From the NCBI GenBank assembly GCA_029934675.1, contig JAOZLT010000111.1:1-5218 (forward strand): 5,218 nucleotides of DNA, read 5' to 3'. The translations under genes and the position numbers were made by a program. How positions within the stretch are numbered: position 1 is the first letter of the stretch; the number at the start of each line of letters is the position of its first letter. Shown one piece after another: positions 1 to 5,218 of the stretch. The DNA comes from Candidatus Altimarinota bacterium. GTDB taxonomy: Bacteria; Patescibacteriota; Gracilibacteria; UM-FILTER-43-11. Under the pieces are notes generated by a model. It saw only the letters and a list, made by a program, of their open reading frames with translations, ran no database searches and was not told the DNA's origin.

Positions 1-662
1 TAGTCTGCCTTGGCTTGTAGTCTTTGCTCTTCTGATTTAGCACCGTCTGGACTTTGTGAACTTCCGCCATTCCCACCTGTAGCGCCACCGCCACTTACAG
101 GTTTGAAGAGATAGCTAAATTCACTATTCATAAGCTGTGATACTCTGCCTTCAACATTGAGAGGATTTCCACCCTCTCCAAATAAAGTCTTACCATCTTG
201 CTTGAATGTGAATACAGCACCGTCTCTTTCAGCGCCATCCATTACTAATCTAGTTAATTCAGTGAAGGCGCGATCATTCTGCACCTTGTCACCTATGCCT
301 AAACCTCTGAGTGTATCTTTTAGTATCATTTCAGATATTTCTAACTCGTGAGATGTATTGAGACCATCATACTTACCCTGTAACGCTGCAAGATTGCCTT
401 GTAGTGTTTCATTGTCTAGCTTCAACCCTTCATCCGCGTTTGCTGCAAATGCTTTTAGATTGTCCTCTGTGAGGTCTGTTAATCCTGTAACTGTTGAAAC
501 CAATGTATGTAGATTTTTGCGTCTTGCCACCGCGTCTGCAATCTCTGCTTCTAATTCATTTACGCGCTTTTCGTTGTTGCCTACACTTTCATAAGCACTA
601 CTAACCGCTTGAATCATCTCTGGTTCACCATCTAACTTTGTTAAAATATCTTGTAATTCCAT
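1..662 (-). CDS. Probable capsid scaffold protein, cut by the left edge
   Basis: The frame runs from ATG at 662 to the left edge without a stop, giving 220 residues; the next codon starts with TA, so it could be Tyr or the stop. I do not recognise a named family with certainty. Residues about 25-110 are charged and helical with likely coiled-coil stretches (NNEKRVNELEAEIADAVARR, 29-48). A more globular part follows (about 115-188), ending NSEFSYLFKPV. Then comes a flexible Gly/Ser-rich segment (SGGGATGGNGGSSQ, 190-203) and a charged helical tail (KSEEQRLQAKAD). A coiled coil, a Gly-rich hinge and a charged helical C-terminus, placed between the portal/MuF genes and the expected capsid gene, are what phage scaffold proteins show. 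Scaffolds guide shell assembly and bind capsid through the charged tail. The start is supported by GGTGG 7 bases upstream. An alternative is another head-assembly protein of unknown role. Confidence 0.72.
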   Translation of the reverse strand, partial: MELQDILTKLDGEPEMIQAVSSAYESVGNNEKRVNELEAEIADAVARRKNLHTLVSTVTGLTDLTEDNLKAFAANADEGLKLDNETLQGNLAALQGKYDGLNTSHELEISEMILKDTLRGLGIGDKVQNDRAFTELTRLVMDGAERDGAVFTFKQDGKTLFGEGGNPLNVEGRVSQLMNSEFSYLFKPVSGGGATGGNGGSSQSPDGAKSEEQRLQAKAD

Positions 663-666
663 TGAA

Positions 667-709
667 ATACCACCGTATTAAAATTTTGATACCACCGTAT
701 CATTACGGT
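667..709 (-). repeat. Tandem 12-base repeat and dyad carrying the scaffold ribosome-binding site
   Basis: ATACGGTGGTAT (minus strand) occurs twice, at 700-689 and 678-667, exactly 22 bases apart. The copy nearer the gene supplies the likely ribosome-binding site GGTGG (674-670), 7 bases before the ATG at 662. The distal copy is also part of a dyad: ACCGTA (709-704), loop ATGA, TACGGT (699-694), a perfect 6-base-pair stem just downstream of the candidate -10. Two identical copies at about two helical turns would suit a DNA-binding protein. Alternatively this is a duplicated translation signal. Confidence 0.6.
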
Positions 710-718
710 ATTGTAGCA
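710..718 (-). promoter_or_regulatory. Candidate extended -10 promoter before the scaffold-like gene
   Basis: The minus strand reads TGCTACAAT, one base from the extended -10 consensus TGnTATAAT, in the 97-base gap between the minor head and scaffold-like genes. No good -35 element is seen: the best, TGTATA at 18-base spacing (739-734), matches TTGACA at 3 of 6. A transcript would begin near 703 with a leader of about 40 bases. The motif closely matches the one before the portal gene. A separate promoter here would raise scaffold and capsid expression, which phages need in large amounts; this is inference. Confidence 0.42.
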
Positions 719-745
719 TAACTGCCTATTTTTTATACAGCTATG
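717..745 (-). repeat. Inverted repeat downstream of the minor head gene
   Basis: On the minus strand CATAGCTG (745-738) and CAGTTATG (724-717) can form an 8-base-pair RNA stem with one G-U pair and a 13-base A-rich loop. It starts 15 bases after the stop codon of the minor head gene. No U-run follows and its downstream arm overlaps the TG of the candidate promoter, so it is not a clear terminator. It may be a transcript 3'-end or processing hairpin, or chance. Confidence 0.35.
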
Positions 746-759
746 TGACTTTTATTTGA

Positions 760-2463
760 TTATTGTGGATAGTATCCCCATTCTGGCAATCCATCACCTG
801 AAGTAAATACTTCTTTGGCTTTCACTTTCTTAGTTATAACATCATAACCCTCTTCTAAATATGCCCACCCGTGTTGATCTGCATAGATTTTACTTAATGT
901 TATCCAATCTCCCTCATATATTGTTTTTATTCCCGTTGGTACAGATCTATATATTGTGATTTCCTGCTCTGGATTTCCTCTCATTTTATCCATCACGGAA
1001 AGTGTCTCATTATCTGCATCTTTATACGCTGGACCCATTCCATAATACTGTCTTGCCTTTGAACTATAAATATCATCGCCATAAATATCGCTAACATCAT
1101 CACCAGAGTTGTTACCCTCTGGTCCTGGTGCTCTGTGATCCATTCTATAATCATCTGGCTCTGGTTCGTGCTTTTCTACTACTGGCTCATCTGGCTCTGT
1201 GATAGTTGGCTCCTCTGCTTTTGGTGCTGCTATTGTGTCTTTTTTAAAGATGGAAACAACATCTTCTTTTTTGAAAACCACATAATCTTCTCTGTCCACA
1301 CCTTCATATTTTATAATCAGCCCACTATACCCATCCTTTTTTGCCTGCTCTATTATTTGCTTCTCTACCTCTGGACTATGCTTCGTGTCTGCTTTTGATA
1401 CTATTAGCATATCTTTTCTTTTAATATTTATTTCAACAGGCGCAATCCTTCCTCCTTTCATAAAATATACTTCTGTGACTCCTTTTGTACCGTCACTATT
1501 CTTTTTGTTTGGATAAAACCTTGTATCTCTTCCTGCATATTGTTCAGCCCATTCTGGAGAACTTGTAAAGAATTGATCGTTATAAAAATCACCCATTTCT
1601 GATTGTCTACCGTGGTATGCAATTATTACTTCATTCGATTCTACTTTTGGTGCTGATTCATTTATCTCCAGTCCAGTATTCCCTACAATGATACTGCGGC
1701 AGTTTGGATGTAACGGAGGCACATAGTCCTTAGGTATATCATCAAACTTATCCCATATCTTGCCATCTGTATCGCGACAAAGTATCGTGGTTCTACTGTC
1801 TAGTTTCGCGACATACTCATAATTCTCAAAGAACCGCTGATTCTCTTTTAAAAATTTCATTTGTGTTCTGTTTTGTGAGTCTGCCATAATGGTTCTTACT
1901 ATCGTTCTTAGATTATGTGCAGCTACATCGTCAATGTCTCCTATTTGAGAAACGATACTGTTAGGATTTGCGCCTGTTGCAACGCCAGAGATCATCGTGG
2001 ACTTAGCATCATTGTAAACCTTGTTACCTACACTTTTAAGCGCATCATCTAGGCTTATCATAGTGTGAATATGCTCACCTTTTGAGTTCTCCCTATGGAA
2101 GTACATCTCAGTGAAGCTCATAGCATTTTTTAGTGACTCCTCATCAAATGCCCACAAGTCTTTTAACTCTTCAGACGGTATGACACTCTTCAGGAATAAC
2201 TCACTCTTCTTTACATCTGTTTCAATGGCAGTATAAACATCTTTCGGCAGCTTACCTATAAACTCAGCACTTATCTTTTTGAGTTCATCTTTGAAAATTG
2301 ATAATTGTTTATTCATTAGCTTTCGTGTCCAACTGCCTTCTGTTTTTAATAGTGCAGCCTGTAAATCCTGGATTATTTTAGTGAGTGCATTTGCATACTC
2401 TATCTCTGATACAGGTCTGCGCCTTGAGAGTTCATCAACTCTCTGAAGTAGATTCTTTTGCAT
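760..2463 (-). CDS. MuF-type minor head protein with two C-terminal ADP-ribosyltransferase-like domains
   Basis: This 567-residue protein follows the portal gene, the usual place for a MuF/SPP1 gp7-type minor head protein, which attaches to the portal or head interior. Residues 1-140 are helical and Lys/Glu-rich. The MuF-like domain (about 140-262) has the signature KLDSRTTILCRDTDGKIW (220-237) and PPLHPNCRS (249-257). Only one Cys of each usual pair remains (C229, C255), a variant I believe is common in the family.

The first extra domain (about 277-406) runs IIAYHGRQ, FFTSSPEWAEQYA, TEVYFMKGG, DGYSGLIIKYEG and EDYVVFKKEDVVSI. This resembles the ADP-ribosyltransferase-like domain of phage polyvalent proteins, with H284 and Y309 as possible active-site residues. 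A linker rich in Pro, Glu and Asp spans 410-440. The second domain (440-567) runs MDHRAP, DDIYSSKARQYYG, GNPEQEITIYRSVP, GDWITLSKIYADQHG and LPEWGYYP. Its R506, S524 and E561 fit the R-S-E transferase pattern. MuF and location are seen clearly; enzymatic activity is inferred. Confidence 0.9.
   Translation of the reverse strand: MQKNLLQRVDELSRRRPVSEIEYANALTKIIQDLQAALLKTEGSWTRKLMNKQLSIFKDELKKISAEFIGKLPKDVYTAIETDVKKSELFLKSVIPSEELKDLWAFDEESLKNAMSFTEMYFHRENSKGEHIHTMISLDDALKSVGNKVYNDAKSTMISGVATGANPNSIVSQIGDIDDVAAHNLRTIVRTIMADSQNRTQMKFLKENQRFFENYEYVAKLDSRTTILCRDTDGKIWDKFDDIPKDYVPPLHPNCRSIIVGNTGLEINESAPKVESNEVIIAYHGRQSEMGDFYNDQFFTSSPEWAEQYAGRDTRFYPNKKNSDGTKGVTEVYFMKGGRIAPVEINIKRKDMLIVSKADTKHSPEVEKQIIEQAKKDGYSGLIIKYEGVDREDYVVFKKEDVVSIFKKDTIAAPKAEEPTITEPDEPVVEKHEPEPDDYRMDHRAPGPEGNNSGDDVSDIYGDDIYSSKARQYYGMGPAYKDADNETLSVMDKMRGNPEQEITIYRSVPTGIKTIYEGDWITLSKIYADQHGWAYLEEGYDVITKKVKAKEVFTSGDGLPEWGYYPQ
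1151..1199 (-). repeat. 13-base direct repeat in the Pro/Glu-rich linker of the minor head protein
   Basis: TCATCTGGCTCTG (plus-strand reading) occurs at 1151-1163 and again, identically, at 1187-1199, a 36-base period that keeps the frame. It encodes the EPDE and EPDD stretches of the acidic Pro-rich linker (residues about 410-440). That linker joins the two ADP-ribosyltransferase-like domains. Such repeats can expand or contract in frame and give recombination a foothold at domain borders, but low-complexity coding alone could also explain it. Confidence 0.7.
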
Positions 2464-3778
2464 CTGTTTCCTCTAATGGTATCATCTCATCTTCAATGCG
2501 AGCGAGTTCGTCATCAACGCTTTCTATCTCTATATACTCAGCGCGTACCATTGATTCAATAAATGTTTCTCTTGATAAGTTTCCAGCTATTTGTGCAGCA
2601 TTGAGACCATTGATAATATTCGCGTCTGGTAATGAGTTGTTATAGTCCTTGTTGAGTATGATTTCGCCCACTGCTGTAGTTGATTTCATTTCACAGTATG
2701 AATTGTATGCAATGTTTAATACCTGTTGCAAGTCTGATGCAATGTCTGTGAGCCTCGATGTTGATTCACTATTCTCTTGTTGTATTTGAGTAGCCGTTTT
2801 CACTTGTGTTGATTCACTTGATAAGGTCAATGCCCTTTGACCCATAGATTCGGCTTTTAGGTTAAGATCCTTCTGCAACGCTTCAATATTGTTTCCTGAC
2901 ATCTCAACCCATTCAAAAGAAGCTTCTGGATTATCTGTTAAGACTACACTATTCACACCAAGCACTAATGCAGGAGCAGGTACATCACCTTCACCGATAA
3001 CCTGAGCATTTGCATCTATGCCAAGACCCTTTCCAAACGGTATAGGACTTCCAGCCGTTTCTAGATAACTATCTTTCTTACTTGAAAAGTTTAAGTGATT
3101 AGCATTTATCTTTGCAATGTCATAGAGTGGTGGCACTTCATCCACATTGAGCGCGTAGAATGGTAGAAAATTATAGGAGGTTATGATCTCTTCTGCTATT
3201 GACCAGTCACCTTTACTGTCAAACTGTCGCCATATTTGTACATTTCCTTGTTCATCAATAACCCTGTATTGTAAGTAGATGCCCGTTTCAAAACCATCTT
3301 CTTCTTGATAGGTTTCAAGTAGAACAACCATAGTATAAATACCGTCTTCTATTCGCCAATTAGTAAGCTGTTCTCGCTCGTATAGTGCAAAGTAAGGCGC
3401 ACCACCATCTGTCAGAACATCTACTAAGCAGAAAGACTTACCGTCCCTTATTCCCATAGCAGCCATATCTTTGCCAAACTCGTCTAAGCTTTTGCCTTGA
3501 TAGATTATTTCCATCTCTTCTATGGCTGCATCGCTAAACTCATTAAACATCAAAGGCTTTCTGAATATCTGCCCACTCATAGCCGTGACAATGCGTTCAA
3601 TGAAGTTGTCGAGAGTTGCCTTCTCTTTTCTTGCTAGATAGTCGGTATTATATTCATTGGGTGATTGAAATATCAACTCTTTTGCTGTGTCAATGCCGTG
3701 GTAAATGTCATTAACCAGCTTCACTTGATGTCGGTGAGCTTTATATTCTGGATGTAGGAAAGTAACATCTGCTGCCAT
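2435..3778 (-). CDS. Portal protein, DUF4055 family
   Basis: This is the 447-residue subunit of the portal ring at one head vertex, through which DNA enters and leaves and to which the terminase docks. I recognise the DUF4055 portal family by several blocks. An N-terminal block contains DYLARKEKATLDNFI and the MSGQIFRKPL segment (residues about 46-76). The central PPLYDIAKINANHLN (216-230) leads into SYLETAGSPIPF (237-248). A C-terminal helical block contains NIEALQKDLNLKAESMGQRA (297-316) and the Gln/Ser-rich TATQIQQENSESTSRL (328-343), matching the portal stem and crown region. The last 30 residues are acidic (ESVDDELARIEDEMIPLEE), as often seen in portals. The ATG start has AAGGA 5 bases upstream. 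The 3' end overlaps the next gene by 29 bases, indicating tight co-transcription. The length is typical and no breaks are visible. Confidence 0.94.
   Translation of the reverse strand: MAADVTFLHPEYKAHRHQVKLVNDIYHGIDTAKELIFQSPNEYNTDYLARKEKATLDNFIERIVTAMSGQIFRKPLMFNEFSDAAIEEMEIIYQGKSLDEFGKDMAAMGIRDGKSFCLVDVLTDGGAPYFALYEREQLTNWRIEDGIYTMVVLLETYQEEDGFETGIYLQYRVIDEQGNVQIWRQFDSKGDWSIAEEIITSYNFLPFYALNVDEVPPLYDIAKINANHLNFSSKKDSYLETAGSPIPFGKGLGIDANAQVIGEGDVPAPALVLGVNSVVLTDNPEASFEWVEMSGNNIEALQKDLNLKAESMGQRALTLSSESTQVKTATQIQQENSESTSRLTDIASDLQQVLNIAYNSYCEMKSTTAVGEIILNKDYNNSLPDANIINGLNAAQIAGNLSRETFIESMVRAEYIEIESVDDELARIEDEMIPLEETDAKESTSES
2469..2474 (-). promoter_or_regulatory. Ribosome-binding site of the minor head protein, inside the portal gene
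   Basis: The minus strand reads AGAGGA followed by 5 bases (AACAG) and then ATG at 2463. The site lies within the last codons of the portal gene, which ends at 2435. This strong site fixes the start of the overlapping minor head gene and supports translation coupled to, or independent of, the portal. Confidence 0.75.
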
Positions 3779-3779
3779 A

Positions 3780-3801
3780 AATATCCTTTTTTGTGGATAT
3801 T
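3780..3801 (-). repeat. Inverted repeat (hairpin) covering the portal ribosome-binding site
   Basis: The minus strand reads AATATCC, an 8-base A-rich loop (ACAAAAAA), then GGATATT, a perfect 7-base-pair stem. The downstream arm contains most of the ribosome-binding site AAGGA (3788-3784), 5 bases before the portal ATG. The upstream arm overlaps the end of the candidate -10 hexamer. No U-run follows, so it is not a standard intrinsic terminator. It could reduce portal translation on transcripts read through from terL, or serve as a protein-binding dyad. The stem is AU-rich and weak, so chance is possible. Confidence 0.5.
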
Positions 3802-3807
3802 ATAGCA
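3799..3807 (-). promoter_or_regulatory. Candidate extended -10 promoter before the portal gene
   Basis: The minus strand reads TGCTATAAT, a perfect match to the bacterial extended -10 consensus (TGnTATAAT), in the short gap after terL. At 17-base spacing the -35 position reads TAGGTA (3827-3822), only 3 of 6 matches to TTGACA, but extended -10 promoters tolerate a poor -35. A transcript would start near 3792 and have a leader of only about 14 bases containing the ribosome-binding site AAGGA. Activity is inferred and depends on a sigma-70-like host factor. Confidence 0.5.
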
Positions 3808-5046
3808 CTATCTAGGTCTATTACCTATTGTTGTTTTGCTTCTGCCATAGTTTGAATAGTGCCATACTGCATAAGACATTGAGTCATAGACATCGTCAAA
3901 ATATTCGTGCTTCTTGTTTGGTAGTCCGTTATCATCAAATACATGTTTCTCTAATGTTTCAACAGTACGCTTCAATGAAGAGTTTATAAATACTCTTCTT
4001 GTGCCGTCTGTGGCTTTTATCATTGAGTTAAATGCGTTCACTCTGTCTATGATGTTTGGATTCTTTGTTAAGTTCATAACCTGATAGTGATAGTCCTCAA
4101 TTATTTTTATGTCGGTTGTACCGCCTGCACTTGATTTATTTGCAGTACCTGTTGCGTCGGTATGAAATATCTTTTTATGATTTGGATACTTTATCTCTAG
4201 TGCCTCCATCATCTCTGTGGTATTGAAACTTCCAAAGAGTGCATCTACTAAATGCAATTCACTTCGTCTTTTGATAAAGATAGCTGCTGGCATTTTATTG
4301 ACGTTGAAGTCTACTCCCACGATGAGAGTATCGTCGTCTTGTATCGTCTCAGCTGTACCGTTAAGCTCCCTATCATAGTCTGGGCATACTAATCCAGAAA
4401 AACTAACAAAACTCCCAAGGTATTCCTGTTGGAATGATCTCTCATCAAGATCGTGCTTAGCCATCTCTATTTCTTCATGTGGTACATTCCCTCCATCTAG
4501 TGTTGTCCTCTGCCACGAAGCCCAGTCTTTTTTTGTTTTAGCCTCATTATATAGGTCATAAAAAAAATCCCTTCCTGCTGGAGATGAGATAAAAAGGCAC
4601 CACCCTTGATTGTCTGACAGTGCAGGGCGGATTACCAACTTGAAAACATTCTCATTCTCTCTCATAGATGCAAACTCATCAAAGACAACACCACTTAACG
4701 CAACACCCCTAAGAGTGTCTGCCCTGTCAGCTCCCTTTAGTAATATCCTGCTTCCATTTACAAGAGTAATCTCTAGCCTAGTTTCATTTATGCTAGTGGC
4801 AACATTTCTACTCTTGTCTTTTATTATGTCCCATAAAATAGCCCTAGCCTGTGAAAAAGTAGGAGCTACAAAAAAATATAATGAATTTGGTTTTTCTAGT
4901 GCTTTCATTAAGAGGATATATGATGCAAGAACGCTTTTGCCCCATCTTCTCCCCATCGCACATACTTTAAATCTTGATGTATTATGGAAGATCTCTTGTT
5001 GCCCCTCTCTAAGAAGCTTCTTGCTGTCGAACCTTACAGTTGTCAA
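3808..5046 (-). CDS. terL: Terminase large subunit (packaging ATPase and nuclease)
   Basis: This is the 412-residue motor that translocates phage DNA into the prohead through the portal and cuts the concatemer. The N-terminal ATPase domain shows a Walker A motif GRRWGKS (residues 32-38), a Walker B motif VVFDE (120-124, with catalytic E124) and the coupling motif SSPAG (154-158). The C-terminal RNase H-like nuclease shows an acidic residue in GVDFNV (D246), another in HTDATG (D297), and a final acidic cluster in YFDDVYDSMSY (D384, D385, D388). These are the expected metal ligands. The length is normal for compact large terminases, so it appears intact. The start is TTG, not ATG: an in-frame TGA sits 13 bases upstream and a GAGG ribosome-binding site is 7 bases upstream. 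The gene lies between terS and the portal gene, and its stop is 29 bases before the portal start. Confidence 0.97.
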   Translation of the reverse strand: MTTVRFDSKKLLREGQQEIFHNTSRFKVCAMGRRWGKSVLASYILLMKALEKPNSLYFFVAPTFSQARAILWDIIKDKSRNVATSINETRLEITLVNGSRILLKGADRADTLRGVALSGVVFDEFASMRENENVFKLVIRPALSDNQGWCLFISSPAGRDFFYDLYNEAKTKKDWASWQRTTLDGGNVPHEEIEMAKHDLDERSFQQEYLGSFVSFSGLVCPDYDRELNGTAETIQDDDTLIVGVDFNVNKMPAAIFIKRRSELHLVDALFGSFNTTEMMEALEIKYPNHKKIFHTDATGTANKSSAGGTTDIKIIEDYHYQVMNLTKNPNIIDRVNAFNSMIKATDGTRRVFINSSLKRTVETLEKHVFDDNGLPNKKHEYFDDVYDSMSYAVWHYSNYGRSKTTIGNRPR

Positions 5047-5112
5047 AGTGATACCTCGTCATATTTCCGCCAGCGCCTACAAGTCCACATATACCATTAA
5101 AGGGCTCAAAAG
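5047..5112 (-). other. terS-terL intergenic gap with the terL ribosome-binding site
   Basis: These 66 bases hold no gene I can support. Near the left end the minus strand reads GAGG (5057-5054), 7 bases before the TTG start of terL, and this is the ribosome-binding site that decides that start. A stop TGA (5061-5059) lies in the terL frame just upstream, so terL cannot begin earlier. The gap also contains the run GGCGCTGGCGG (minus strand, 5077-5067), which is GC-rich compared with its AT-rich surroundings. Packaging start sites often lie in or near small terminase genes, but nothing here identifies one. Confidence 0.6.
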
Positions 5113-5218
5113 TCAAATTATATCTAGAACTAGGTTCACTTCGGTGTTTTGTTTATTATCCGCCAAATACCCACCCAAATGCCTCATCAACATATCGAGT
5201 GCTTTTAGCTTCGTCTCG
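5113..5218 (-). CDS. terS: Terminase small subunit, C-terminal fragment (start lies beyond the right edge)
   Basis: The reading frame is open from the right edge and ends at TGA (5115-5113), giving the last 34 residues of a protein. Visible residues include KLKALDMLMRHLGGYLADNK. The pattern 'lkALdmLxxHLGxyxxdn' is typical of the C-terminal part of small terminase subunits, where similar ALELLGKHLG-like stretches precede a short variable tail. The known family role is to bind the packaging site as a ring-shaped oligomer and to recruit and regulate the large subunit. Its position directly before terL on the same strand is the classical arrangement and supports the call. The DNA-binding N-terminal domain is outside the window, so the call rests on this tail plus context. 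The frame is also uninterrupted and ends cleanly before the terL ribosome-binding site. Confidence 0.78.
   Translation of the reverse strand, partial: ETKLKALDMLMRHLGGYLADNKQNTEVNLVLDII

Noticed and set aside
157..594. Two short plus-strand open frames (157-351 and 358-594), Ser- and Pro-rich
   Set aside because: Both lie antisense to the scaffold-like gene, which has a clean frame, a ribosome-binding site and fitting context. Their composition looks like a reverse-strand shadow.
717..745. Terminator after the minor head gene
   Set aside because: The 8-base-pair stem includes a G-U pair, has a long loop and is not followed by a U-run, so I list it only as an inverted repeat.
1135..1398. Plus-strand open frame of 87 codons encoding a very hydrophobic, membrane-like protein
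   Set aside because: It lies antisense to the Pro/Glu-rich linker and first transferase-like domain of the minor head gene. The strong hydrophobicity follows from the complement of Glu/Asp/Lys codons, and I see no neighbouring plus-strand genes.
2385..2645. Plus-strand open frame of 86 codons across the portal/minor head junction
   Set aside because: It is antisense to two well-supported overlapping genes, is Ser-rich with no recognisable motif, and lies against the direction of the whole module.
5009..5116. Minus-strand frame of 35 codons from a TTG overlapping the terS stop (TTGA) into terL, containing FNGICGLVGAGGN
   Set aside because: It has no ribosome-binding site, needs a rare start, and overlaps the first 38 bases of terL in another frame. 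The TTGA overlap is curious, but nothing else supports it.
5117..5122. Perfect TATAAT on the minus strand at the end of terS, possible terL promoter
   Set aside because: It lacks the upstream TG of an extended -10 and has no -35-like hexamer at 16-18 bases; it lies inside codons of an AT-rich gene, where such hexamers are common.

Overview
This window looks like the head and DNA-packaging module of a double-stranded DNA tailed bacteriophage (Caudoviricetes) or a prophage. All five recognisable genes lie on the minus strand, so transcription runs from the right edge to the left edge. The order is small terminase (C-terminal end only), large terminase, DUF4055-type portal, MuF-type minor head protein, and a probable scaffold protein cut by the left edge. 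This is the usual order of a tailed-phage head module, and the major capsid gene would be expected just left of position 1. The DNA is AT-rich, genes are tightly packed, and start codons follow purine-rich ribosome-binding sites, so the host is a bacterium. No host genus, tail type or lifestyle can be read from this stretch.

Layout, in transcription order: the end of terS (5218-5113); a 66-base gap (5112-5047); terL with a TTG start (5046-3808); a 28-base gap (3806-3779 plus the base at 3807) holding a perfect extended -10 motif and a small dyad; the portal gene (3778-2435); the minor head protein gene, overlapping the portal gene by 29 bases (2463-760); a 97-base gap (759-663) with a candidate promoter, a dyad and a tandem 12-base repeat containing the ribosome-binding site; and the scaffold-like gene (662 to beyond 1). 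There is no convincing plus-strand gene, RNA gene, CRISPR array or insertion sequence.

Together the proteins build and fill the head. The terminase subunits recognise, cut and pump DNA through the portal, the scaffold guides capsid assembly, and the MuF protein sits at the portal or inside the head.

The most interesting part is the minor head protein. Its conserved MuF domain occupies less than half of the chain. The remainder carries what look like two different ADP-ribosyltransferase-like domains, separated by a Pro/Glu-rich linker. This suggests a head-carried, possibly injected, effector. A second lead is the matching arrangement before the portal and scaffold genes: both have TGCTAYAATAYC followed by a small dyad, with ribosome-binding-site-like sequence in its downstream arm.
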